From: JBAZYV01 sp041658345
GTDB taxonomy: Bacteria > Patescibacteriota > Gracilibacteria > UBA1369 > 2-02-FULL-48-14
Length of the DNA: 64,000 nucleotides
Direction of reading: 5' to 3'
NCBI GenBank assembly: GCA_041658345.1
Contig: JBBAAK010000005.1
Span: forward strand, 19,202 to 83,201
The notes beneath the pieces were generated by a model. It did no database searches. It saw nothing but the letters and a program-made list of their open reading frames with translations, and was not told the DNA's origin. This document shows, one piece after another, positions 36,307 through 44,163 of this stretch (positions are counted from its first letter, which is position 1; each line of letters begins with the position of its first letter). A program made the position numbers and the translations under genes.

Positions 36307-37377
36307 TCACACCCCCTTGCGTGAATAAAGCAGAGTTGCAAAAGTAATCATCACAGCAAAAAGCAAAACAAAAGAGATGACTTTCCCTTCCGTATGCAGT
36401 AATAGCGCCAGCATGCCGAAAACCAGAGATGCACTCGCAAAAAACACAACCGTTGCACCCTCAGAATAACCGGCTTTTAAAAACCTATGATGGAAATGCC
36501 ACAAATCGCCTTTAAACGGGGATTTGCCATGCAAAATTCTGCGCGTAATCACCCACAAAAAATCCAAAATCGGGAAGCCGAGCACCAGCAAAGTTGTGGC
36601 GATCTTACCTCCAGAGATTAAAGCCGTTACCGCCAAAAGGAATCCAATCAACATTGAACCGGTATCACCCATTAACATCTTTGGTTTGGGGAAATCAAAA
36701 ATCAAAAATGCCAGGCACGCCCCAAGTAAAGTGGCAGACAAAACAATCGCGAGCGTTTGATCGGTGGAATGGAATCCGGCCCTCATACTGAGCAAAAGCA
36801 AAATTAAAGAAGAAATCGCTCCTGTACTGCTGGCCATTCCGGGCACTCCATCAATCCAATTAAAAGCGTTAACCATGGTCATCACCCAAACAATAGTCAA
36901 AATGTCCGCAAAAAGAGTGAAGACAAAAGTTACGTCGCCAAGGCTAAAAGGAATTTTGATTGAATCCAAAATTATTGGGTCGCCAAACGGATTGCTGATT
37001 GAACTGACTCCGATGCCACCAATCACCAAAAGTACCGATGCCACAAACTGCACTCCAAGCCTCAAAAATGGTGAAAGCCCATGCCGGTCATCCACAAAAC
37101 AGGTAACGGCAAGTAACGTGGCCCCAAGCAAAACCATACTAACTTTGGGGTCAAAAATCAGGCCATCGCTAACGGTAAAATACGACAGAATCGTAATCAT
37201 AAACGCCAAAAAAATCGCAACTCCTCCAGGGTAAGGGATTGGTTTTCTGCTTAATCCATATTTCGCCGGCTTATCCACAAGCCCAAGACGCGGAAAAAAC
37301 TTCTTTACCGCTAACGAGAACAGAAAAGTTAGTCCAAAGGAAGTAACCGCAACCATAACTACACTTAAAATCGGCAT
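36307..37377 (-). CDS. Undecaprenyl-phosphate glycosyl-1-phosphate transferase (WecA/TagO/MraY superfamily)
   Basis: 356 aa with about ten membrane helices. Enzymes of this family attach a sugar-1-phosphate to undecaprenyl phosphate at the cytoplasmic face. Motifs: DKPAKYGLSRKPIPYPGG, DDRHGLSPFLRL, NAFNWIDGVPGMA (family FNFIDGLDGLA), MGDTGSM and the late DLWHFHHRFL. The HxHH loop and FPILDFLWV point to the WecA/TagO branch, which uses UDP-GlcNAc, rather than MraY. It would start surface or wall-polymer glycans, upstream of the O-antigen-ligase-like step. Confidence 0.87.
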   Translation of the reverse strand: MPILSVVMVAVTSFGLTFLFSLAVKKFFPRLGLVDKPAKYGLSRKPIPYPGGVAIFLAFMITILSYFTVSDGLIFDPKVSMVLLGATLLAVTCFVDDRHGLSPFLRLGVQFVASVLLVIGGIGVSSISNPFGDPIILDSIKIPFSLGDVTFVFTLFADILTIVWVMTMVNAFNWIDGVPGMASSTGAISSLILLLLSMRAGFHSTDQTLAIVLSATLLGACLAFLIFDFPKPKMLMGDTGSMLIGFLLAVTALISGGKIATTLLVLGFPILDFLWVITRRILHGKSPFKGDLWHFHHRFLKAGYSEGATVVFFASASLVFGMLALLLHTEGKVISFVLLFAVMITFATLLYSRKGV

Positions 37378-37500
37378 TTAAAATCAAAATTTATAATGCA
37401 AACAAGATACAACATCGCTACGACTTACGCCACGTTTTGTGATTTGCGTTTTTTTGAGAACGGGATTACGCTACGCTCTTTTTATTCAAAAACTATTCAT

Positions 37501-37957
37501 ATGGCAAATAATACAATCCCCGAACCGGACGCAAACGACCTACGCAAAATCTTTGATGAGCAAGAGGATAAAGGACCATACACCAAGGTTCCTGAAGGGG
37601 GGGGGTTCTAGGAAATTTGTAGATGCTATTGCCTGGAGGCTTTATACGGAATATTGCTGTAAATATAGAGGGAATGATAGCTACATCAGAGCTTATGATG
37701 GCAAAGAATGTTGGCAAGAATGGGTAAACGCAGAAATCCATTATGCTTTAGGAAGAAGGTTAAAAGGTTTATCAGAAGAAGAAATTAGCCAAATAAACAG
37801 GGGGCAACTATACGGAGAAGTTCGAATAGATGTACTCCGCGCAGTTGTTAGAAGAGCAATTGAACTTTTCTCAGCTTGGGAAGGGAAAGGTTACCCTCCA
37901 GAAGGTGACAAAAGGAATCTAAGAGGATCACTTGAAGAATACTTGCCAGGCGAATGA
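37501..37957 (+). pseudogene. Hypothetical gene split by a nine-G tract (frameshift or phase-variable)
   Basis: ATG 37501 opens a frame (MANNTIPEPDANDLRKIF) that runs into nine G's at 37597-37605 and stops at 37609-37611. One base off, the frame continues without break to 37957 (SRKFVDAIAWRLYTEYC to EEYLPGE). With eight or eleven G's the two parts join into about 151 aa. The downstream part is helical and charged with no recognised domain. Either a sequencing or assembly error or a true slip-prone tract could explain it. Upstream 37378-37500 is noncoding, with a TATAAT at 37392-37397 as a possible -10 box. Confidence 0.6.
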
Positions 37958-37987
37958 TGGTTTAATGATGGTTTTTTTACAAAGCTA

Positions 37988-38005
37988 GGTGAGCACTTAC
38001 TCACC
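37988..38005. repeat. Hairpin GGTGAG-N6-CTCACC upstream of HNH gene 1
   Basis: GGTGAG (37988-37993), six-base loop, CTCACC (38000-38005), 129 nt upstream of the HNH start at 38117 and just after the split gene. A nearly identical hairpin lies upstream of HNH gene 3 at 63716. It could be a terminator for the preceding gene, although no T-tract follows at once. Confidence 0.6.
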
Positions 38006-38082
38006 GTGCAATGATTTGATTTTTGCGCCACTTAAAGTTAGGTTTTTTGTGTATTTTTATGAGGATTTTTGGTGCAAATTTT

Positions 38083-38090
38083 GCTAAAAT
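38083..38090 (+). promoter_or_regulatory. Extended -10 box of HNH gene 1
   Basis: TGC directly before TAAAAT (38085-38090), with no good -35 box. Expected start near 38097, leader about 20 nt. The stretch from here to the ATG aligns with the upstream region of HNH gene 3 (TAATAT at 63792-63797). Confidence 0.5.
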
Positions 38091-38116
38091 TTAGGCAATA
38101 TTTAACCTGTTATTTT

Positions 38117-39070
38117 ATGGAAACTATGAATGAAAATCTACTCGTCACTGGCATGATACATGCGAGCAAGAATGCGCCCTCTCCCAGCACCCAACTTAGC
38201 GACAAAGAGCTACTAAAACTTTGCGAAGAATTTGGTCGCAATGCCATACTTTGGCGAAGGAAATTTATTGGACTACTGCCGGAAGTAAAGCGAAGACGGC
38301 TTTACGAAAAACGCGGGTTTAATTCCATTTTTGAATTTGCTTTTAAGTTTGCCGGATTGAGCCAAGATCAAGTGAAAAGGGCGTTAAATTTGGAGGAAAA
38401 GTTCCAAGATAAACCAGCACTTCATAATCTGTTGGCGGAAGGCAAAGTAAGTATTAACAAGCTTGCAAGAGTTGTCTCGATAGCAACTGCGGAGAATGAT
38501 TTGGAACTTGCGGAAACAGTAAAAATTCTCCCACGTGAGGCACTTGAAACTTTTGTGAGGGATGAAAAATATGCAAGACAACAAGGCAACAAAATGCACG
38601 ATTTCGAAGGGCCAAACGGCTTAGGCAAGCCGTTATTTGAAGTAGAATCTGTGCACGTGCACACCAACTTACCCCTGGATTTTGAACTTTCTGCGAAGGT
38701 GACCGAAGAATTAAATCGCCTAAACGCGCAAGGGAAAGACGTGAACAAAATTCTTGCCAAGTTGCTTGGAGAGAGAAAGGCAAAAATCGAGCAAGAAAAA
38801 GAAGAAATCGCAGAAGAAATAACCAAGCAAACCATTTCCAGGCATATTCCCGCCAAAGTTAAGGCGGTTCTTAAGAAGGAATTCGGTACAAAATGTTCAA
38901 TTCCAAACTGTACAAAGCCGGCACAGGAGATTCATCACTCGCAAAGATTTGCGCTGGCAAGAACCCATGACCCACGTTTTTTAGCTCCACTTTGCCACGA
39001 GCATCATCAACTGGCGCACCTTGTGGACCTGGGCTACAAAAGCAAAGTGCTTAGTGGTATCAGCAATTAA
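38117..39070 (+). CDS. HNH-domain protein, paralog 1 of 3
   Basis: 317 aa from ATG 38117; an in-frame TTG at 38069 precedes the -10 box and is rejected. The N-terminal helical domain is shared by all three copies (LSDKELLKLCEEFG, WRRKFIGLLPEVKRR, KRGFNSIFEFAF), and a second helical part (GKVSINKLARVVSIAT) recalls DUF222-type proteins. The C-terminal nuclease-like domain has CSIPNC, EIHHSQRFAL and PLCHEHHQLAH, a Cys-rich HNH/beta-beta-alpha metal fold. Probably a DNA-binding endonuclease; target unknown. Its end overlaps truB convergently by 4 nt. Confidence 0.82.
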   Translation: METMNENLLVTGMIHASKNAPSPSTQLSDKELLKLCEEFGRNAILWRRKFIGLLPEVKRRRLYEKRGFNSIFEFAFKFAGLSQDQVKRALNLEEKFQDKPALHNLLAEGKVSINKLARVVSIATAENDLELAETVKILPREALETFVRDEKYARQQGNKMHDFEGPNGLGKPLFEVESVHVHTNLPLDFELSAKVTEELNRLNAQGKDVNKILAKLLGERKAKIEQEKEEIAEEITKQTISRHIPAKVKAVLKKEFGTKCSIPNCTKPAQEIHHSQRFALARTHDPRFLAPLCHEHHQLAHLVDLGYKSKVLSGISN

Positions 39071-39729
39071 CTTTTGGCCTCAGTTGGTGGCATAAAATCC
39101 TCAATCCGCTTGGCATCTTCAATCTTAAAATCGCCAACGCGAGTACGCTTTAGCTCTGTCATAACCGCTCCGCATCCGAGCGCCTCGCCGATATCGTTCA
39201 CAAGCGATCTTATATAAGTCCCGCTTGTAACCGTTACATTAAAACGCACAAACGGCAAATCAAGCTCAAGATAAGAGCAAGTGATTGTAACCGGAACAGG
39301 TTTTAGTTCAAATTCCACGCCGGCACGTGCAAGTTCGTAAGCCTTTTTGCCTTTGATTTTTTTAGCGGAAAATCTTGGCGGAGTTTGCATGGATTCTCCC
39401 CAAAATCGCGCCATCGCAAGTTTGATTTTTGACTCGCCCAAGGTGGATAAATCAAACCCGGTTTCAATCACCTCGCCTTCCGTATCAAACGTGTCCGACT
39501 TTTTTCCAAGCTCCATGACAACTTCATAATCCTTATCGAGTTTCATAAAATTTTGGACTTGTTTTGTAGCATCGCGCCCAACAGCCAAAACAAGCACACC
39601 TGTTGAGATTGGATCCAGCGTGCCCAAATGCCCAATTTTGCGCTCATGCAAAAGCCCGCGCATTTTTGCCACAACATCGTGACTAGTCCACCCTTTTGGC
39701 TTGTTGATGATAATAAAACCGGAAGTCAT
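39067..39729 (-). CDS. truB: tRNA pseudouridine(55) synthase
   Basis: 220 aa from ATG 39729; an ATG nine bases upstream overlaps a TATAAA -10-like box (39743-39738). TruB makes pseudouridine 55 in the T-loop of tRNAs. The opening INKPKGWTSHDVV and the catalytic Asp motif GHLGTLDPISTGVL are intact, followed by KDYEVVMELGKKSDTFD and SGTYIRSLVNDIGEALG. The usual C-terminal PUA domain is essentially missing, as in other short bacterial TruB proteins. Confidence 0.95.
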   Translation of the reverse strand: MTSGFIIINKPKGWTSHDVVAKMRGLLHERKIGHLGTLDPISTGVLVLAVGRDATKQVQNFMKLDKDYEVVMELGKKSDTFDTEGEVIETGFDLSTLGESKIKLAMARFWGESMQTPPRFSAKKIKGKKAYELARAGVEFELKPVPVTITCSYLELDLPFVRFNVTVTSGTYIRSLVNDIGEALGCGAVMTELKRTRVGDFKIEDAKRIEDFMPPTEAKS

Positions 39730-39768
39730 ACGCAACATTTATACAGCCAAAACTAAAGCTTTAATAGA

Positions 39769-40629
39769 TTATTGCTCAACTTGCTGTAAAGGAGCAGGTT
39801 GGTAGGCCTCAACTTGTAGCCAAAATGATCCAATGCGCAAATCAAGTGCATCCACCTTCCCCGCAAAGGCCTCAACCTGTGTAAGAAAATCTGCAAACGA
39901 CATCCCATGTTCATCAATTTTAAGTGCACTAGAAGAATCCATATCTTGCGCTGGCCTTCCCTCTGGAGACGACACTTTAAACAAAGAGGCAAGCGACCTT
40001 GGTTCTTTCTTGCCGAAAGTACCACCATCCAAAACGTTATCTACAACCCAATCAGGGCAAACGATACCCGCGCTAAAGCGTAGATCATTAATAGTGCTTC
40101 TAACATCAGACTCCCTTACATCTTCTACGCTGACCTCACATGAATCTGGTAGTGCTTCAAAATCCTTAACATCCCTGTCAAACTCACGGCTGATGCTCCC
40201 CAGTCTAGTCTCAAATCTTAAAAGGTCAGCACCATGTGCCCCACCGGAAGAGAAGGATGCGGAAGGGTCATCAGTATTTAGAGACTGTAAAAGCGCAATG
40301 ATATCACCCCTCAAACCGTTTGACTGTGATCTGCGCTCATCCAAGCGTTTTAACAATTTAGCCTTTTTGGACATCAAGGCCTTATAAGACTCTATTGAAG
40401 CCTTTTCTATTTCAGCTGGAGTAACTTCTAAAGCCTCCACCAAAGAAATATTTAGCTCCTCTACAGTCATGCCTAACTCCTCTCCCGATAGAGCATTAAC
40501 AGGCTTGCAAACCTTTAAAACAGACTCAGAAGTCACGTTAGGACTTGGCACGTTGTCGGCAGTGACTTCACCAGCCTCAACCTGACCTGCAAATAAAGCT
40601 CCAATTCCAGCAGATAAGAACCGATTCAT
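39769..40629 (-). CDS. Secreted protein of unknown function
   Basis: 286 aa from ATG 40629, which sits about 22 nt after a strong promoter and begins a signal peptide (MNRFLSAGIGALFAGQVEAG). A longer frame from 40713 runs through the promoter and is rejected. The mature protein is acidic and mostly helical with three cysteines (KVCKPV, DSCEVS, IVCPDW), so one disulfide is possible. No known domain. The gene is transcribed separately from murE-like upstream and truB downstream. Confidence 0.7.
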   Translation of the reverse strand: MNRFLSAGIGALFAGQVEAGEVTADNVPSPNVTSESVLKVCKPVNALSGEELGMTVEELNISLVEALEVTPAEIEKASIESYKALMSKKAKLLKRLDERRSQSNGLRGDIIALLQSLNTDDPSASFSSGGAHGADLLRFETRLGSISREFDRDVKDFEALPDSCEVSVEDVRESDVRSTINDLRFSAGIVCPDWVVDNVLDGGTFGKKEPRSLASLFKVSSPEGRPAQDMDSSSALKIDEHGMSFADFLTQVEAFAGKVDALDLRIGSFWLQVEAYQPAPLQQVEQ

Positions 40630-40657
40630 AAAAACGTGAAAAATGAAATAAGATGGC

Positions 40658-40686
40658 ATTATCCAATAGACCAAGTAATCCGTCAA
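40658..40686 (-). promoter_or_regulatory. Promoter of the secreted-protein gene
   Basis: On the minus strand: -35 TTGACG (40686-40681), 17-bp spacer, -10 GATAAT (40663-40658). One of the best consensus matches in the window. It fixes the start of the downstream gene at 40629. Confidence 0.75.
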
Positions 40687-40717
40687 CAACAACGCCTTAC
40701 GGTCCGGCACCATCGAC

Positions 40718-42031
40718 TCAATGCATTATCTCCACAGTAGCCGTACGATTCAAACATTCCCTCACAACCTTTCTATCATCATGAGGAACTTTATGCTTGC
40801 CAACAACCTGGAATTCCTCCGCGCCCTTGCCTGCCACAATCACGGTATCACCCTCTTTTGCGAGCGACAAACCAAGTCGAATGGCCTCCCTTCTATCTAG
40901 TACCTGCCAAAATCCATAGCCTTCCTCGCGCGGGATTCCGGCACGCACCATACTCGCAATTTGCCTCGGATCTTCGGTGTAAACATCGTCGTCCGTCAAA
41001 ATAATCGTATCGGCATATTTGTGAGCAACCGCCCCCATTTTTGGTCGCTTTGTGGTGTCCCTATCGCCGGTCGCCCCAAAAACCAAAATCAATTTACCTT
41101 TTGTGATTTCTTTAAACAGCGCAAGAACCTGATCCAGCGAATCTTCCGTATGCGCATAATCAACCACAACCGTAAATTTTTGGCCCTCGTCGATAACCTC
41201 AAGACGCCCTGGAATCGGCCTCATTTTTTCGAGCGCGGATTTTATGACTGAAAGATTTACATGGTGAGCCGTAGCCACGGTAGCAGATGCAATCGCGTTA
41301 TAAACATTCATGCGTCCGGGAATCTTTAAATCAACCTGAACTTCCCCATTTGGAATGCGAATTGTGAACTTGGTATCATCGGCATCAGCAACTAAATCAC
41401 GCGCAACATAAGTGCCTTTTAAAATTCCATAGGCAAACTGCTGATCTGCCGGAAAAGCGGAAAAATACTCGGAGGCGGAATCGTCCATATTAATTACAGC
41501 GATTTTTGGAACGCCGGATTTGCGAGGAGACGCGTTGAGATTGGCAAAAAGCCTGCCCTTGGTTTGCATGTAATCTTCCATGGTGACGTGATAATCCAAA
41601 TGATCCTGCTTAAGATTTGTAAACACAGCCGTATCCACATTAATTCCAAAAGTTCTGGATTGCATAATTGCATGGCTGGTGACCTCAAGAACAAGGACTT
41701 CACAGCCGGAATTTGCCATTTCGCGAATTTTTCTTTGTAGCAAAAATGGACTCAAAGTGCTCTGTTTTGTGAGATTAGCCTCCTCAAACTCGCCGATTTT
41801 AAAGTTGACCGTGGTAAGCATGCCGGTTTTTTTGCCAGCTTCCGTGAAAATCCTATGCAACATGTTACAAGTTGTGGTTTTGCCCTTCGTACCGGTAACC
41901 GCAATCACAGTCATTTGATCTGCAGGAAATCTATAAAGCACGGCTGCCGTAACCGCCATCACTTTGTGATAGAACAGCCTCACCGGATGGCGATTTGGAA
42001 ATACCGATCTTACAAAATCTGATATAGACAA
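40718..42031 (-). CDS. murE: Mur ligase, MurE-like (UDP-MurNAc peptide synthetase)
   Basis: 437 aa from a proposed TTG at 42031. The start is uncertain: a GTG at 42097 extends the frame, but an extended -10 box (TGC-TAAAGT, minus strand 42069-42064) lies between them. The Mur central domain has the P-loop VTGTKGKTTTCN, FTNLKQDHLDYH and the Lys region of NVYNAIAS. The C-terminal domain has PGRLEVIDEG and HDDRKVVRECL. The N-terminal UDP-binding domain of classic MurE is replaced by a short helical segment. The place of the DNPR amino-acid-selecting motif reads DDVYTEDPR, so the third residue added (DAP, Lys or other) cannot be predicted. Confidence 0.82.
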   Translation of the reverse strand: MSISDFVRSVFPNRHPVRLFYHKVMAVTAAVLYRFPADQMTVIAVTGTKGKTTTCNMLHRIFTEAGKKTGMLTTVNFKIGEFEEANLTKQSTLSPFLLQRKIREMANSGCEVLVLEVTSHAIMQSRTFGINVDTAVFTNLKQDHLDYHVTMEDYMQTKGRLFANLNASPRKSGVPKIAVINMDDSASEYFSAFPADQQFAYGILKGTYVARDLVADADDTKFTIRIPNGEVQVDLKIPGRMNVYNAIASATVATAHHVNLSVIKSALEKMRPIPGRLEVIDEGQKFTVVVDYAHTEDSLDQVLALFKEITKGKLILVFGATGDRDTTKRPKMGAVAHKYADTIILTDDDVYTEDPRQIASMVRAGIPREEGYGFWQVLDRREAIRLGLSLAKEGDTVIVAGKGAEEFQVVGKHKVPHDDRKVVRECLNRTATVEIMH

Positions 42032-42228
42032 GGCGTAGGAGTTAAATTGCGTGCGCAAACTGCACTTTAGCACATATACCAACTTATGATTGTGCACACA
42101 CTAGTATTGAAACAATTTTATGGGGTTTTGTCATGCGGAAATTATTAAGAAAAAATTCAGGATTTTTTAAGGTTTTTGCAAGAACGGCCTGATATTTTGT
42201 ATACGCAAAGATTTAATAATCAAAAAAT

Positions 42229-43368
42229 ATGGGACAAATCATCCAAAACCCTATAAGCGATACGCCAAGCATTGCAGGGCAAAGTAGCGCTATGGAGCAA
42301 AACATCTGCGAACTTTCCGATAGCGAACTCTACGCACGCTGTAAAGAATACGGGCTCTTCGCCAGGCTCTGGAAACGCCGTTTTGCAGGTTTACTGCCGG
42401 AAGTAATGCGGAGGGAACTCTATAAAAGAAGAGGCTTTGGCTCAATTTATGAATTTGCTTTTAGGATTGGAGGACTGAGCGCGATGTCCGTGGACAAAGT
42501 GCTAAAAATTGCGGAAAGATTACAAGACAAACCAATACTTATGAGGCAACTTTCATCCGGAGAACAAGGTTGGACCAAAATAGAGAAAGTCGCTTTTATT
42601 GCCACGCCGGAAACTGATGCAACTTGGGCGCAAAAAGTGGAAACCATGGGGCAACATGCGCTCGAAGCATACGTACAAATAAAAAGACGAGAGATGCAAA
42701 CCGAACAAAATGCCTCAGGATTGCCCTTTACAGAAAATGGAAATGTTGATGAGTTCACTCTCGAGAGTGAATCAAAAAACAACTCACAATTTATGCAAGT
42801 GTGGAACACTTTGAGCTTCCACGTGCCACCACAAATCGAGCAGGAATTCCGCATGATCAAGCACAAACTCGAACAAAATAAAAAAATGCCACTCAATTTT
42901 AGCGAAGTACTACACTCCCTAATCACAGAAAGGCCACAAAAAGAACAAATAGTGATACAACTTTGCCCGGAATGTGCAAAACGCAAAGCCGAGATGGCAA
43001 CTGGAAGATATATTCCCAGCCAAGTTCGCAAATTAATTTACGCAAAATATCAAGGTTTTTGCGCCTTCCCAGCTTGCGTCAAACCTGCAATTTCACTCCA
43101 TCACACAAAACGCTACGCACTGGAAAAATCTCACAATATAAATACAATCGTCCCTGTTTGCAAAATTCATGAACGACTTTTGCACAGTGGCATGGTAGAA
43201 AACGAGGAGGACCCACCCAACCTGTGGCGACTTGCGAGCAATTCCAACACAAAAAATCCAAAATTTAGGATAGACGAACTGGTTGCGGTACACCGAACGG
43301 AAAGTGCACAACTAAAACAGATGGATTTGAAACAGGCGATCCCTAAGAGAATAGCCCTCTCGCAATAA
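42229..43368 (+). CDS. HNH-domain protein, paralog 2 of 3
   Basis: 379 aa, same architecture as paralog 1: LSDSELYARCKEYG, WKRRFAGLLPEVMRR and KRRGFGSIYEFAF, then a helical middle, an extra LCPECAKRKAE cluster, and a C-terminal HNH-type fold with CAFPAC, LHHTKRYALE and VPVCKIHERLLH. The N-terminus is about 20 residues longer than in paralog 3. In the middle (codons for VDEFTLESESKN) it carries a palindromic repeat element in frame. No Shine-Dalgarno is present; an AT-rich -10-like stretch lies about 30 nt upstream. The end overlaps the riboflavin kinase gene convergently. Confidence 0.82.
   Translation: MGQIIQNPISDTPSIAGQSSAMEQNICELSDSELYARCKEYGLFARLWKRRFAGLLPEVMRRELYKRRGFGSIYEFAFRIGGLSAMSVDKVLKIAERLQDKPILMRQLSSGEQGWTKIEKVAFIATPETDATWAQKVETMGQHALEAYVQIKRREMQTEQNASGLPFTENGNVDEFTLESESKNNSQFMQVWNTLSFHVPPQIEQEFRMIKHKLEQNKKMPLNFSEVLHSLITERPQKEQIVIQLCPECAKRKAEMATGRYIPSQVRKLIYAKYQGFCAFPACVKPAISLHHTKRYALEKSHNINTIVPVCKIHERLLHSGMVENEEDPPNLWRLASNSNTKNPKFRIDELVAVHRTESAQLKQMDLKQAIPKRIALSQ
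42745..42779. repeat. Palindromic repeat element, copy C, inside HNH gene 2
   Basis: GTTGATGAG, then TTCAC-TCTCGAGA-GTGAA (palindrome 42754-42771), then a CAAAAAAC tail. It matches the intergenic copies at 21935 and 22008 in flank, arms and tail; the core is identical to copy A. It is in frame (Val-Asp-Glu-Phe-Thr-Leu-Glu-Ser-Glu) and sits between the N-terminal helical part and the nuclease-like part. Confidence 0.8.
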
Positions 43369-43711
43369 ACACATCTTTTGCAATTTGTTGCCTCAACGCA
43401 TCTTCGGAATCAAAGCCAATTACATCGCGGATTTTAGAGGAAACCTCAACCGTAACTTTTTGATCATAAAGATCACCGTTAAAATCCAGCAGATAAATCT
43501 CAACCTGTTCTGATGCGTCGGAGAACGTTGGCCGTGGACCAAAATGCATCACGCCTGAATACTTTTTTTGTTCAACTGCGACCCTCACCGCATAAACGCC
43601 ATAAGCAAGATCGGCAAACACAGCTTTTCCCACAAGTTCCAAATTAATTGTTGGATAGCCAATCTTTGCTCCGCGACCTGCCCCATGAACGACTTTACCT
43701 GTAAATTTCAT
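43343..43711 (-). CDS. Stand-alone riboflavin kinase
   Basis: 122 aa, only the C-terminal half of a normal bacterial RibF (~310 aa). It phosphorylates riboflavin to FMN. The kinase signatures are present: GRGAKIGYPTINLE (family GRxLGFPTAN), GVMHFGPRPTF and QVEIYLLDFNGDLYDQ. The FAD synthetase domain is absent, and the ATG is directly followed by a complete kinase domain, so this is not a truncated copy. A RibL-like nucleotidyltransferase at 61720 could supply the missing step. Confidence 0.9.
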   Translation of the reverse strand: MKFTGKVVHGAGRGAKIGYPTINLELVGKAVFADLAYGVYAVRVAVEQKKYSGVMHFGPRPTFSDASEQVEIYLLDFNGDLYDQKVTVEVSSKIRDVIGFDSEDALRQQIAKDVFIARGLFS

Positions 43712-43770
43712 TTAAAACTGTCTAATTAAGCCAAAACATGCTACCATAAAGCCACATAACCAAAAACGCC

Positions 43771-44163
43771 ATGTATAAATTTTACGGAATTTGGATAGAC
43801 CACGCACACGCATTTATTGTGCAAGCCAACAAATTGGGAGAGATGACAATCGAGAAATTTGGATCTGACGTTGAAGGTAAAAACCATGGTGGAGAAACTC
43901 TCGAACACTTTACAATCGTAAACCAAAATCAACATAACGAACGCAGGCACAACGAACTTAATGCCTTCTGTAAAGAACTTATTAAACACGTTACAGATGC
44001 CGATGAACTTGTGATTTTTGGGCCAAGCACCGCAAAATTCGACCTTGAAAAAGAAGTTAAAGAAGTAAAAGCGCTAGCTCCAAAGCTTAAAGGAGTTGAG
44101 ACTACAGATAAACTCTCCGAAGCGGAACTCAAGGACTTTGTTAAAAAGTTCTTCGCGCTATAG
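43771..44163 (+). CDS. Small conserved-looking protein, eRF1 domain-3-like (tentative)
   Basis: 130 aa, soluble, no signal peptide. IWIDHAHAFIVQ at the N-terminus and ADELVIFGPSTAKFDLEKEV in the middle resemble a group of bacterial proteins related to the third domain of eRF1/Pelota-type release factors, but that resemblance is weak and judged by eye. Many His residues occur near the centre (NQNQHNERRHNE). An extended -10 box TGC-TACCAT (43742-43747) lies about 23 nt upstream. Function unknown. Confidence 0.65.
   Translation: MYKFYGIWIDHAHAFIVQANKLGEMTIEKFGSDVEGKNHGGETLEHFTIVNQNQHNERRHNELNAFCKELIKHVTDADELVIFGPSTAKFDLEKEVKEVKALAPKLKGVETTDKLSEAELKDFVKKFFAL

Noticed and set aside
37396..37500. 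ATG 37396 as start of the split gene
   Set aside because: It overlaps a TATAAT -10 box, and the added residues look like translated noncoding DNA.
40630..40713. N-terminal extension of the secreted protein to 40713
   Set aside because: The extension runs through a near-consensus promoter (TTGACG-17-GATAAT), and the signal peptide begins at 40629.
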